From Enchytraeus crypticus (Eukaryota; Annelida; Clitellata; Enchytraeida; Enchytraeidae), in contig CAJHZI010000609.1 of assembly GCA_905160935.1 (NCBI GenBank), positions 764,001-828,000 on the forward strand: a stretch of 64,000 bases of DNA. Direction: 5' to 3'. This document shows, piece by piece, positions 38,706-49,578 of this stretch (within the stretch, counting starts at the first letter, position 1; every line of letters starts with the position of its first letter). Position numbers and translations under genes: made by a program. The notes under the pieces are model-generated. The model ran no database searches and was not told where the DNA came from. It saw only the letters and a program-made list of their open reading frames with translations.

Positions 38706-39644
38706 TGATTTTGCTAGATTTTAGTATTTGCACCGTTTTGGACCTTATTTCTGCTCACCAGCTTGGATCAACAATTTTCAATGTTCTCATGGACGACAGT
38801 AACACTCTAATTGTTAATGTATTTCATATTATAATAAGAGAATATGAATGGGAATGCTTTCTCCCTTCTCATACATCTTTTCGTCACACTTTTCTCATGA
38901 TCAAACTTAATCGTAACCATTTGATATAACTCATAAATGAGACCTTTTGCAGGTAAAGATAGGCTTACAAATGTTTCGATATTTAGTATAGTCTAAAGCC
39001 CAATTTGTGTGCTTTTATATTCGACAACGGTCACGATGAAATTATGAAAAAAACTATTGATTTACAGTGTTGTTGCAAATTCATTTTAAATTGGGTTTAA
39101 TAAAATGTTATAACACACTGTATAAAAAGGACTATTTAGCATAGTTTCATATACTAGGGCACATAACATAGCCATTGTGAACTCTCTGACTAGGGATTTA
39201 CTAAAATAACTAGACGGTTTACCTCTCTCATAGACGTATATCAAATTTCTAATTACCTTGAACACATTTTTAAACATTATCTTCCGTAGCGTTCAATACT
39301 GATCACACAATAAATAAAAAGTAATTCATCACTAGAATGCGATTTTGTCACATTTTGAGTGTGTAGATATAGACGGCAGGTAAAAATAGATTGCGATATG
39401 CATTGTTCATTTACTGGCTTACCTAACTAATCTGTTCTCAGATTTCTCAAGTTAAGAATGGTATTACTAAATAGATGTCCATGTAGGCCCTAAATTTACG
39501 TATACAGCTTACTTGTTTAATATTTAAACTCAATATTTTTATGTTTTGGCATGGAGCTTTTTCAGAAAATTTTCTTATTGATCATCTTTGATTTTACAAC
39601 TAGGGATGAGAAAAACTAACGGTAAGAGGTAAAGTTAAGAGGCA
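38706..39644. other. Unique non-coding DNA
   Basis: No exon or element was recognised. Confidence 0.4.
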
Positions 39645-39726
39645 AATTATGTATATATATATATATATAATATTATATATAGAGTGTATATATATACCTA
39701 TACAATATATCATGAGCGTATATTGG

Positions 39727-39778
<52 letters not shown>
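39645..39778. repeat. (TA)n composite microsatellite
   Basis: Two TA tracts lie around a short unique centre (39685-39730). Confidence 0.9.
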
Positions 39779-39779
<1 letters not shown>

Positions 39780-41729
39780 CATTTATATTTACAATTCTCA
39801 TCTATATCACTCCATTGATTTGTAAGTTCTGGATAAGCATATTTTGCTAGGTGGCCACTTGAAGATAGAATAATTCATGGCTTCCTGTGGGGCTGAACTT
39901 TTCTCTGAACACCTGTCTCCTAGGATGCGCTTAATTATCCTTTCTATATTCTCTTTGCACCACTTTGGAATAGGCTGCCATTTCGAAACCACGCTGAGCG
40001 AAAATGTTATAGTTGTTCGTATCGACGGGATAGAATCAATTATCACAGTTCTGCTGCTATTTCGACAGACTATAAATTATGCAATGTACTATTCGTATGA
40101 GCATCATGATCAAATAATTACCAAGATAAATTGGTACGAAAATAGCTTTGAGCGGTTTTTTAAACATTCTATAAATATATTGTAGTTTATTAGCTTTAAG
40201 GAAATAATTTCAAATTATATTGGCTGTAATGGTTGGTCTAACTGATGAAAATTATCTCACTTTGTAAACATATGGTAACATAAGCAATAAATCTCTATTG
40301 ATCTAAGCTTTTTAAGACACCTGAGACCTAGACCCATTACCCATGAACTGCCAATGTTTTACAATTTATATATTCAAATAGAACAACTTGAAAATGCTAG
40401 TAGAAAAGACGTCGAAGACAGCTCACAAGATAGAGAATGAATGTAGCTATGTTTATCTCGGTCCTTGAGTTTGGGAAGTGTTCACTTCTTTGTTCGAAAA
40501 GTCTGTTAGGTTGTTATTATTATCTTATTGGCTGTGTACATGTGCACATTTATGAATGTCAGCATTCGACTCTGCTTCCACTTTTGATGACGCTTCCTGA
40601 AAGTACGAGCTTGAGTTCCTGAAAATTTCGACACGTTATTTCAACTACACATTTTGCCAATTTAAAAGATTTTGTTCAACTCTTTTAAGTTCCTAGTTCA
40701 CTGTGATATTTACTCCTCCGTATTCTGTGATACATCCAACCGCTTGTCTTGTGATGTTGATCTTCATACCACTTATCGGTGTCATTAGGTTAAAAGTGCA
40801 TAGTTATTTGAAGTCTCACTTCGCTTCATGCACACCTTGATAATTTGTAAACTCCACCATCTTTTGCAATATACCAGCTATTGCTAATAAAAGTAATCGA
40901 CGGTAAGCAATATACTAGATAATCATCTATCTCTAAATTATTTAATTTTATGGCGCGCCTTAGTCAACCTTATTTGTTCTAGAATTTAGTTTTAATCGCA
41001 GAGTGTCCATTTATTTTTGACTAAATTTATGAACCTAACAAGAGAGAAAAAGAGGTGTGGGGTGAGTTAAGCGACCCTGTCTAGCATATCTAGTCCTCCT
41101 AATTTGATTTGCTGTCCGCCATCTCTCGCTGCTTGTCAACACTGTCGCCACGGTTACGCACTGCACCAGAAGAGTGAATTTAGTGAAAAGAGAGATGGAA
41201 CCAGGCTTAAATTATTGTGAAAGAAAATCTTACTTTTAATCGTCGAATGTCCTGTCCAAAGCACGATTGCATCATCAAAGGATAATAAATGATTAGATTA
41301 CCAATAGGTTAAAAGTATAGGGTCACCAGTCGGTAAAATACGATTGTCCCATAGATTTGTAAAATACGTTTGCCCCTCCAATCGATAAAAATATGATTGG
41401 ATCACAAATTAAATAATAGTCACAACCTCCTCTTATGATCAATTTATCAAACTACCTTCATAGAAGCGAAATATGATCATGTAGGAAGGTCTGGCTGTGC
41501 ATATCGGGGTATAACATCCAATCTAAGAATTCGTAGTAAATACCATCCACATACTCGTCTTCTGACTTACATAGGCCTAAATGTTTTAATTATGAGATTT
41601 CAACAAGCCTTCTTAATGCCAGCCAAATTAAATGACATGCAAAGTATAAAAGAAACAGTTGCGCTATTCGAATGCTTTCGATAAAAACTAGATAAAAAGT
41701 ATTGCGTATTCTTATATGTAAATCAAGTG
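39779..41729. other. Unique non-coding DNA with uncertain open frames
   Basis: At 39807-40185 both strands are open for 80-100 codons. The minus frame has an ordinary charged composition (KENIERIIKRILGD), but there is no recognised family or clear splice context. The remaining 1.5 kb shows no features. Confidence 0.3.
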
Positions 41730-41840
41730 GACACATGTGGACACATGAGGACATGAAGATTAAAGAGGAAGACAGAGAAACGTAGAGGGGTTAAATATCA
41801 TGGACCTGCCAGTAGGCAGTGCACTAAGAGAGAGATATGT
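41730..41840 (-). repeat. R3 dispersed repeat, reverse copy
   Basis: atatcatggacctgcc and gtaggcagtgcactaagag are the reverse complement of the R3 core. Confidence 0.75.
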
Positions 41841-42349
41841 AGATCAGTGTGTGATATTCTAGAATTGTTCAAATGCTCAAAAATTTGTGCTAACAATTTA
41901 TTCAAAAAATAAATATAAATTAATCATAAGTATACAAGGTTTGCAAGAGTTTTTATATATAATCAAGTCTTCAAGGGGAAGCACGTCTTATCAACATAAT
42001 AGCATTTACTTGACAAGCTTGATAATATACGTAAGAGCTAGGATTTCAAGATATTAACAAAATGGTTTACCCGTGAACTGCAAATAGAGATTTGACTTTC
42101 AGAAAACTGAATCAACGATTCTGTAGTCCTAGGTTGCAGATTCTAACACAAATGCTAAGTTTAAGAGGATAACTATGTCCACTACTTATTATTTGAGTAC
42201 AATACTGTCCTTCACCATGCGAATACCGTGCTGCTGAACTTCCATCTTTTTCATTAAAATAAAAATAATTACATCCGTTTCTTCATCAAAAACCGAATAA
42301 AATTCGAGGAAACTTCTAGGCTAAGTGAAATCTTCCAAAGAATGGTAAG

Positions 42350-42607
42350 ATGACCGACGAGTGTGAGTGCGAATGGGTTAATGCGATTGTCGTGTTGAAG
42401 TTTATTGTAATATTTTCTTTTAGTTTAATACTTTGCGTCATTCGGCCGCATTTCATCGTTAAACTGATCCAAGTGAACATTTCGCATGTCTGTATGCAGA
42501 TGTTTGCAAATTGTCTTCATGAACTTTACGAACTGTTTACTACAGCATTCGACTGGCTGAGCTATTTATTTGAGCCACACAGGTTATTTGCTATTCATTC
42601 AATTTAG
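42350..42607 (+). CDS. Candidate small membrane protein ORF (85 aa)
   Basis: ATG at 42350 in a good context (aagATGACC) opens 85 codons. After an acidic start (MTDECECEW), residues about 11-33 form one hydrophobic membrane-spanning segment, followed by a basic and amphipathic part rich in Phe, Leu, Cys and His. Composition is richer in GC than the neighbourhood. An acceptor-like tract (atattttcttttag) inside the frame at 42408-42421 leaves open that the real exon starts there. There is no recognised family, and AT-rich DNA often produces hydrophobic frames by chance. Confidence 0.2.
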   Translation: MTDECECEWVNAIVVLKFIVIFSFSLILCVIRPHFIVKLIQVNISHVCMQMFANCLHELYELFTTAFDWLSYLFEPHRLFAIHSI

Positions 42608-42897
42608 TTTAGTGGACGGGTGTATAGATAGCATTGATAATTAATTTTAAAGAGTGTGTAGAATCAGGCATGTTTGACACACTTTATCTGAAAGCACATA
42701 TTTCGAAAGATCTGTTTCATTCAGTACCGCAGGAGGGAAAGAAAGTCATCTCAAATGTTGATGAATCATGATAAGATTAAATCTTAATCAATCATTAAAC
42801 TAAATCATTAAATAATTATAATTAATCTTGGAAGATTATAAAACTTAAACACTAAAACAGCCATTCCGATGGAATCAACTAGTTGTTATAGACAGGG

Positions 42898-43098
42898 TTT
42901 GCTCATTATGAACTGATTAACATTTTCGTCATAATTTTCCAGATAATCACGCTATAATTATTATCTTTAAGCATCTTTCTCAAATTCTCAGTGGATTACT
43001 TTTGCTCATTATGACTGATTAACATTTTCGCCATATTTTATCAGATAATCACGCTAAAATTGGTATGTTTAAGCATACTTCTCAAATTCTTGGTTTAT
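42898..43098 (+). repeat. Tandem duplication, ~103-bp unit, 2 copies
   Basis: tgctcattatgaactgatta at 42900 recurs with one deleted base at 43003, and the following about 100 bp (agataatcacgct, tttaagcat, tctcaaattct) are shared. The second copy runs into the acceptor region of the candidate exon at 43111. Confidence 0.85.
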
Positions 43099-43110
43099 TA
43101 TTAATATCAG

Positions 43111-43265
43111 ATCCACCGCCGACGTATGAAATTTTATATCATGTTCAGAATTTTAAGAGAAATTGTCGGGATGAAATTTTTGAAGTGGTTTGGCTCAATG
43201 GTAGACAGTATGCTTCTGAATCCTACGATCTGTGTTCAAGTGTCAAACCATTCAACTATGAATAA
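43111..43265 (+). CDS. Candidate terminal exon with PPxY motif
   Basis: An acceptor (gtttattattaatatcag) precedes an open frame of 50 codons plus a split first codon, starting (D)PPPTYEILYHVQNFKRN and ending SSVKPFNYE before TAA. The PPPTY sequence is a PPxY motif of the type bound by WW domains of NEDD4-family ubiquitin ligases. Such motifs lie in cytoplasmic tails of membrane proteins and in C-termini of alpha-arrestins. No upstream exon can be tied to it, though a membrane-segment ORF lies 500 bp upstream and an arrestin-like first exon 12 kb upstream. The frame is also open back to an ATG at 43065. Confidence 0.3.
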
Positions 43266-46199
43266 CTCCGGATGATGAAGTGTTATATTTCGGATCTAAC
43301 TGAAGTATTCCGTAAAGAACTACAACAAATAATAATTAAATAATATTAATTAAAAAATAATAATAATAGTAGTAAGTGTAATGTAATTGTAATAATAATA
43401 GTAATAGTAGTAATAGTAATTATCGTCATCATGATAATATTAATAATAATCATAATCATAGTAATCATAAAAATAATGATCGATTGAGGTGACTATGTCT
43501 GAGTAACCAGTAACAATTTCATTAAGAAAGGTTACATCATAATTGTTATATCGTAGTTGCGTAACTATCGAATAAAGTAAATTATCGAGTGCGTATTTAT
43601 ATTTAGCAGAACTTAGATAGTAGATTTAATGAAGCGTGACTGTCACAGGAAAGGTTGCCATTGAACTATCTCAGGAATGTTACTTCTCTTGAATATTTTC
43701 TCTTTCCACGTTCGATTAATTCATCAATTCCCTCCCCGCCATTCCTGTTCCCAGGCACTTCTGAGCACCCTTCTATATTCGGACATGATATGAAGACCCC
43801 GTAATGTCTCTCACCCACGTCACACTTCCTGATCTATGGAACCCCAAGGACAGCCTGGACTTTGATAATTCATCGAGAAATTGTCACTTCGTCAATTATG
43901 GCTTTTAGTATGAAAATTTGCATTTTACACATGATATGCACCACGTGCTACAGGATTTTCTTGCTGAGTTGCTGTTTTTGAAAACCTTCGGCATTTCTTC
44001 CTCTCTTCATTCTAATCTTTATCTAATTTATGATCTAATTTGATCTAAAGTCACACCAACTTAGAGATTAAACAATATCTGTTGGTAACTTTCTTAAAAT
44101 AAGTGTCTACCATTTCTAAGGTATTTCAACCGTTCGTAATGTATTGCTATTACTGTTCACGTATTCCTATCATTCATACAAACGTTTTGAACATATTAAT
44201 ATCGTTCTTAAAGCATTCATGTCGTTATTAACGTATTTCAATCATATTTTCGTATTTTTCATATTTCTTTTCGTATTTTTGCTTACTTAACATATTCCTA
44301 TTGTTCTTAACGTATTTTGTATTGTTCTGAACGTATTTACAGCAAAAGCCTATTTATATAGTTTGCAAGTCGATTATGTACACATGACTATACAAGCCAT
44401 CACTTTATTTTGTATCATCTTACTTCGGCTTCAATCCAATGTCAGATATTTAAATTGAGATATTCCTGTAGCCATTTCTATATAGCTAGATAAAAAATAC
44501 CACGTATCAACAAGAGAATAGTAAAACCTATTACAAGGAAAGGTCTGGAGGTCAACCCGATTTAATTCCAGATATATTATACTTCTATATTCTTAGCCTG
44601 TTGACGTTTGGACTTTTGGCATTAACCTTTGCATGATTACAAGCGGAGCTCTGACATTTGGAAAATATTGAAGCGGGCAGTTCGGTACAGTCGAGTGCCG
44701 TAAGACGCCTTTGAGAGTTGTCCTTCTTAATTTCTTGAACAGGCAGTCGGTGTCCTATTATATATATATATACAGAATACCGAGAATAGAAATGTCCGCC
44801 TCTTTTTGGGACGAAAACAAGCTGATGTTTGTTAATTATATTGTTGTTTAGTTTTTTCTGTAAATTCATAAATAACTAAATATTACTTTAAAACCAAGCA
44901 TACTTATTACGTTAATATTTAAATGAAGTTATATTAAACGTCGAAGATTGAATGAAATGCGATTTTCCTGAAGAAATGACGTTTCAGCAAATATTCCCCG
45001 TGCGTTATATAGTCGTATGAATAATTCGCCTCTAATTATTAAAGGAATATCTTTAGAAATTTTCTGGCATTAAAGAGAAATACTCTTTAACTAAAACATT
45101 CCTTGTCACCAAATATTCAAAAGAATTTTATTTTAATTTTGTAGACTTAGAAAATAATCCTTATAATACCAGTGCTACGACATCCGACCTCGCCAATATT
45201 TCTGAGTTTTGTTTAACTGATTAGTAGTTCAGAGGAATTCGATGTGATATTGACTTATAGTGAAGCTACTCGAAAAGATTGAGTTTTCATCGCCAAAGCT
45301 CATCAGAAGTGAAGGCTGGCGGTGAGGGGGTGGGAATGCTACTAAGTCTTTTGACGGTCAACAATTTGGGTTGGCTGGAATATAGCACGAGTCATGTAAA
45401 ACCAGCGAATAAATCGGCTTATTTCTCTCGCTTCAATTGACTCGATGTGGACCTTACAAAGACTGCGCGTGACGGAGAGGAGCGAGAAAGACTCATTGAG
45501 TACCTACTGAAGATGTAATACAGATTTGGCGTTAGGTGATTTTACCGTAGTCTTGAGAGCACTGTGTGCAATTTGGTACTGAGGTAGATGTGTACTGCTT
45601 TCAAATCCAGAGAAGCCTACTATATGCGACACTCACTGTAAAGATTAATGATAAAATAGTTAATTCTAACAGTTTGAGAAGAGCATTTGAGCAAATGAAT
45701 TAATTTAAATGATTTTTAACGGTTTCGTTATGATACAGAGAGTAAGATAGAGTGGACGTGTCTTTCAAATATCCACTTCTAGTTGCTGATTGTGAAATAA
45801 TTCTATCGCAACCTGTGTGGTAATAAGCTAGAGATGTGCTCTATAAACTTGTATAAAAAAGTCATACAAATAGACAGATAGATATAAAACAGTTAGATAA
45901 TGAAACGAATAATTTTCTCATCTCTAGACCTTTTTATCTGGCATCGTTAGTGCCACAAAGATGTCCGTAGACACTACGTTAGATTTTAGATACGATTTCA
46001 GGCACTAATTGTTAATACACTCTCGATATACCAGCATTGCCTTGGAAGAGGGCTCCTGGATCACAGGGTCGGGTGGATCAGAGGGAAATTGAACGTGAAA
46101 TTTCGTACAGGCCGCTCGCGTCATTACAGCTCAGGGTCTCATTGAGTACACATGCAGAGTTACTGTAGAGGATTTATTTTGTCGAAACTTAGGCACATA
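43266..46199. other. Mostly unique AT-rich non-coding DNA
   Basis: It contains AAT/ATC trinucleotide-rich sequence at 43325-43475 and a repeated cgtatt-rich patch at 44100-44340. The 94-residue minus frame at 44585 has no support. Denser sequence at 45290-45560 and 46020-46150 is unidentified. Confidence 0.35.
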
Positions 46200-46201
46200 C
46201 T

Positions 46202-46233
<32 letters not shown>

Positions 46234-46325
46234 AAAACAGACAGACAGATAGAAGGAGAGAGAGAGAGAGAGAAATAAAGAGAGAGTAAGAAAAATAGAG
46301 GAGTTATGAGAGAAACAAACTGACT

Positions 46326-46386
<61 letters not shown>
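46200..46386. repeat. (GA)n/(GACA)n then (TA)n microsatellites
   Basis: GA and GACA tetranucleotide sequence at 46202-46290 is followed by about 28 TA units at 46328-46382. Confidence 0.95.
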
Positions 46387-46388
<2 letters not shown>

Positions 46389-46984
46389 AACAATCCTCTA
46401 GCAACATTGCGATAATTTGGTCAATTCTTGATATTTCGCCTAGAAATTTTACTCCTCTGTAGACGAGGATTTTTTCTGTAAGCTCACCAAATTTTGTAGA
46501 AATATTTGGAATAGAACCGTAGTTATGCAAGTTGTAAGACAAAATAGACTTATAAATTGGTAGGATATTATATTTGAAGTTAGATATTTGAAGTGAGATA
46601 TTTGTCATTTCGCAATTATCGCACGCGAGAGAAAGTAGACGCACCAATGACATCAAGTTAATGGACTACTGACATCATGCTAAGGGGCTAGTAACCTGAA
46701 TTAGACTAGTTAATAAATACTGCTAAAGAAAATAGTAATACAATAATACTGATAATAATAATATATAATACTGCTTTTCGGAAAGCTTCTGAGCTAGATT
46801 TTCAATAGTTGATACCAATACCAAGCAAGGATCGAAATTCTCGAGCATAAGAATGCTTCTTCTTGATGACCGAATGAGAATTAAAACGCTAATTACCTGA
46901 TTTTGGGTCGGTTGGGATATAGTATTATTATTATGTCTGGTGAACCATATTGAAAAAGTAACATACCTTCAAACCAAAACCCAG

Positions 46985-47135
46985 AAACACGACCGAATTT
47001 AAGGCTGTTCTTCAAGGGATCTGGAAAAACCGACCACAGCAGTCCATTGCCGTGCAATTCTACCGGTACGAAAAAGAGAAACACGTCTGACTTGCATCAA
47101 AGCCGAGGGCGCTCATTTCGAGTACAAAATGTAGT
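46985..47135 (+). pseudogene. Decayed replication-dependent histone gene fragment
   Basis: Sequence upstream of a histone 3' stem-loop shows patchy resemblance to core histone coding sequence. The last codons before TAG at 47131-47133 (gccgagggc...gagtac...tag) parallel the H2B C-terminus SEGTKAVTKYTSSK with a 12-bp loss, and the preceding segment can be aligned to the region before it, although part also aligns to H3. Several frame disruptions exist and no intact histone frame remains. The identity rests mainly on the stem-loop at 47163-47178, so treat the gene family as tentative. Confidence 0.3.
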
Positions 47136-47162
47136 GCAATATCAGAGTCGTCGTCATCTAAC

Positions 47163-47178
47163 GGCCCTTTTCAGGGCC
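47163..47178 (+). promoter_or_regulatory. Histone mRNA 3' stem-loop
   Basis: GGCCCTTTTCAGGGCC is a 6-bp stem with a 4-nt loop. It fits the metazoan histone pre-mRNA 3' processing consensus (GGYYCTTYTNAGRRCC, bound by SLBP), including the preceding AAC and following AACAAA. A purine-containing stretch (caacaagga) about 15 bp downstream could correspond to the histone downstream element bound by U7 snRNA. TAG of a histone-like decayed frame lies 29 bp upstream, a normal distance. Confidence 0.75.
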
Positions 47179-47519
47179 AACAAATTGTCAACAAGGATTG
47201 ATTATAATTGACGTTTCACGTTAAGTGGACAAATCAATTTGTTTGTAAAACACGAATAATTCCGGTCTCGTTCAAAATATTTAACATGTTACTGCGTCAT
47301 TTTTTCATCTTGGCGCAATTCTTCCTAGCAAATTACGTTTACTTGTAAGTTTATAGCGAGGCTCTAAGTTGACTAACTAGTGTATCTAGCTAGGTTCTAG
47401 GTTGATTAACTAGTGTATCTAGCTAGGCTCTGGTTGATTAACTAGTGTATCTAGCTAGGTTCTAGGTTGACTATCTATTATATCTAGCTAGGCTCTAGGT
47501 TGATTAACTAGTGTATCTA

Positions 47520-47557
47520 CAGTAGTGGCCAAAAAATTAAGGCACCTCGTGATTTTT
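47520..47557 (+). repeat. Left terminal inverted repeat
   Basis: These 38 bp are identical to the complement of 48854-48891. The outer end is CAGTAGTGGCC, and AAGGCACCTCG is its inner core. Confidence 0.97.
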
Positions 47558-47728
47558 TGGAAGTCGTTCGCAGTTGATGTATAAAGTGTCCATTGGTTTT
47601 TTCGATATGGAAACATCATATGACGTCATATATTGTTTACAAATATACGTAACGTCGTATTGTTTACATATTTAACCATAAATTTAATAATTGTAATAAT
47701 TTCAACACTTCATTAAGAAACGTAAATA

Positions 47729-48742
47729 ATGGGAAGAAAACGTGATCTAAGTGACTGTGTCAAGGGACAAGTGGTGACTTTGCACAGCGAAGGATACTCT
47801 CAGTGTCATATTGCATGTAAATTGAAGATCTCTAGATGTGCTGTGCAGAATGTTCTGAAATCAGATTGCATTGATGGTCGTAAGAACTGTGGGCGTAAAC
47901 GTAAGACGAATTCACGTCAAGACAGAATCATGAAAGCTGCGGTTGTTCGCAGCCCACATGCATTATCAGCGAGACTTGCTCACACCTTGAGAGCTGATGG
48001 TATTGAAGTAAGTGACAGAACTGTGAGAAGACGACTATCAACTGAATTCAATCTAGTAACACGAAGACCGGCTAAGAAACCGCTGATCACAAAAAAGCAG
48101 TTGCAAGCACGCCTACGTTTCTGTAAGTCACTGAGAGACAAACCGATAACCTGGTGGGATAATGTAATGTTCAGTGATGAAAGTACCTTTCAACAAGTCC
48201 GTGGAACTGGCTCAAACTACGTAAGGCGCCCGGTAGGTCAGCGGTTGAATCCGAAATACACACTTAAAACAGTGAAGCATCCTCCCTCCGTGATGGTATG
48301 GGGTGCGATTACATCTCGTGGTAGGTGTGGTCTGAAGGTATTTGACAAAGGTATGAGAGTTAATGCGGCAATATACGTAAGAGTGCTGGATGAGAAATTG
48401 AAGGTGCACATGAATATTACTGGAGCAACCATCTTTCAGCAGGACTCGGCCCCAAGCCATACGGCCAAGGTCGTTCAGCGTTGGTTCAAAGATAACAACA
48501 TTCAGACATTACTCAACTGGCCTCCAAACTCCCCCGATCTCAACGTGATCGAGAATTGTTGGCAACTAATGAAGAAAAAGGTTGCAGCACATCATCCCAC
48601 ATCAGAGGCTCACCTGAAAACCATTCTAAAGGACGTTTGGGTTCATGAAATCACTCCGGAATACTGCCAAAAGCTTATCCACAGCATGCCGATGCGCATT
48701 GCTGCAGTGCTGAAAAATCACGGCTATCCAACGAAATACTAA
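47729..48742 (+). CDS. Tc1/mariner transposase, 337 aa, DD35E
   Basis: This enzyme excises and reinserts its element by cut-and-paste at TA sites. Residues about 5-45 and 60-105 form the paired helix-turn-helix DNA-binding region, linked by a basic GRKRKT segment (55-60) in the place of the usual GRPR-like hook. The RNase H-fold catalytic triad is D150 (MFSDEST), D239 (IFQQDSAPSHTA) and E275 (SPDLNVIENCW), with 35 residues between D239 and E275. Typical Tc1 enzymes have 34, so this is a DD35E enzyme, the spacing described for the Traveler family. Length is normal (about 340) and the frame is uninterrupted from ATG at 47729 to TAA at 48740-48742. About 170 bp of 5' leader separate it from the left repeat. 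Confidence 0.97.
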   Translation: MGRKRDLSDCVKGQVVTLHSEGYSQCHIACKLKISRCAVQNVLKSDCIDGRKNCGRKRKTNSRQDRIMKAAVVRSPHALSARLAHTLRADGIEVSDRTVRRRLSTEFNLVTRRPAKKPLITKKQLQARLRFCKSLRDKPITWWDNVMFSDESTFQQVRGTGSNYVRRPVGQRLNPKYTLKTVKHPPSVMVWGAITSRGRCGLKVFDKGMRVNAAIYVRVLDEKLKVHMNITGATIFQQDSAPSHTAKVVQRWFKDNNIQTLLNWPPNSPDLNVIENCWQLMKKKVAAHHPTSEAHLKTILKDVWVHEITPEYCQKLIHSMPMRIAAVLKNHGYPTKY

Positions 48743-48853
48743 CATTTGATACTCCTGTACACTTTGATACTCTTACTATAGTGCAGAGTGACGAACTTGT
48801 CTCTGTTAATTACACGCTTGCTTGAGATTTCATTAAGTACACGAGAAAAATGC

Positions 48854-48891
48854 AAAAATCACGAGGTGCCTTAATTTTTTGGCCACTACTG
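48854..48891 (-). repeat. Right terminal inverted repeat
   Basis: Perfect 38-bp complement of the left end, followed by TA and the resumed minisatellite. Confidence 0.97.
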
Positions 48892-49420
48892 TAGCTAGGC
48901 TCTGGTTGATTAACTAGTGTATCTAGCTAGGCTCTGGTTGACTATCTAGTGTATCTAGCTAGGCTCTAGGTTGATTAACTAGTGCATCTAGGTAGGTTCT
49001 AGGTTGATTAACTAGTGTATCTAGCTAGGCTCTGGTTAATTAACTAGTGCATCTAGGTAGGTTCTAAGTTGACTATCTAGTGTATCTAGCTAGGTTCTGG
49101 TTGATTAACTAGTGTATCTAGCTAGGTCTAGGTTGATTAACTAGTGTATCTGTCTAGGTTCTGGTTGACTAACTAGTGTATCTAGCTAGGCTCTGGTTGA
49201 TTAACTAGTGTATCAAGCTAGGTTCTGGTTGATTAACTAGTGTATCTAGCTAGGTCTAGGTTGATTAACTAGTGTATCTGTCTAGGTTCTGGTTGACTAA
49301 CTAGTGTATCTAGCTAGGCTCTGGTTGATTAACTAGTGCATCTAGCTAGGCTCTAGGTTGACTATCTAGTGTATCTAGCTAGGTTCTAGTTGATTAACTA
49401 GTGTAGACTTATTTTTGCTG

Positions 49421-49578
49421 CCACGCATATCTCTAATCACGTATATCTCTAATCACGTATATCTCTAATCACGTATATCTCTAATTACCTATATCTCTAA
49501 CCACGTATATCTCTAATCACCTATATCTCTAATCACCCATATCTCTAATCACATATATCTCTAATCACGAATATCTCC
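49421..49578 (+). repeat. 16-bp minisatellite (cacgtatatctctaat)n
   Basis: About ten units, the outer ones diverged, lie directly after the 32-bp minisatellite. It is a separate array. Confidence 0.9.

Larger units (their letters stand above)
47520..48891 (+). mobile_element. Complete Tc1/mariner transposon, DD35E type
   Basis: A 1372-bp element bounded by perfect 38-bp terminal inverted repeats beginning CAGTAGTGGCC, flanked by a TA duplication (47518-47519 and 48892-48893). It encodes one uninterrupted transposase (47729-48742). Removing the element and one TA restores the flanking minisatellite unit exactly (gtgtatcta/gctaggc). Perfect ends, an intact frame and a clean target site indicate a recent insertion. 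Confidence 0.97.
47359..49405 (+). repeat. 32-bp minisatellite interrupted by a transposon
   Basis: Units of about 32-33 bp of the form ctagctaggctctggttga followed by ttaactagtgtat are repeated about 5 times before and about 16 times after the Tc1/mariner insertion at 47520-48891. Variants differ mainly in ttcta/ctct and gatta/gacta. Each unit contains CTAG palindromes and several TA dinucleotides. Confidence 0.95.

Noticed and set aside
39807..40185. Overlapping open frames on both strands as a gene
   Set aside because: No splice signals, no family resemblance and no choice between strands. It is only noted as an uncertain region.
48212..48460. Minus-strand frames inside the transposase gene
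   Set aside because: They are antisense shadows of the well-supported transposase frame.
47359..49578. CRISPR-like array of regularly spaced repeats
   Set aside because: The units are contiguous tandem repeats without variable spacers, in a eukaryotic genome.
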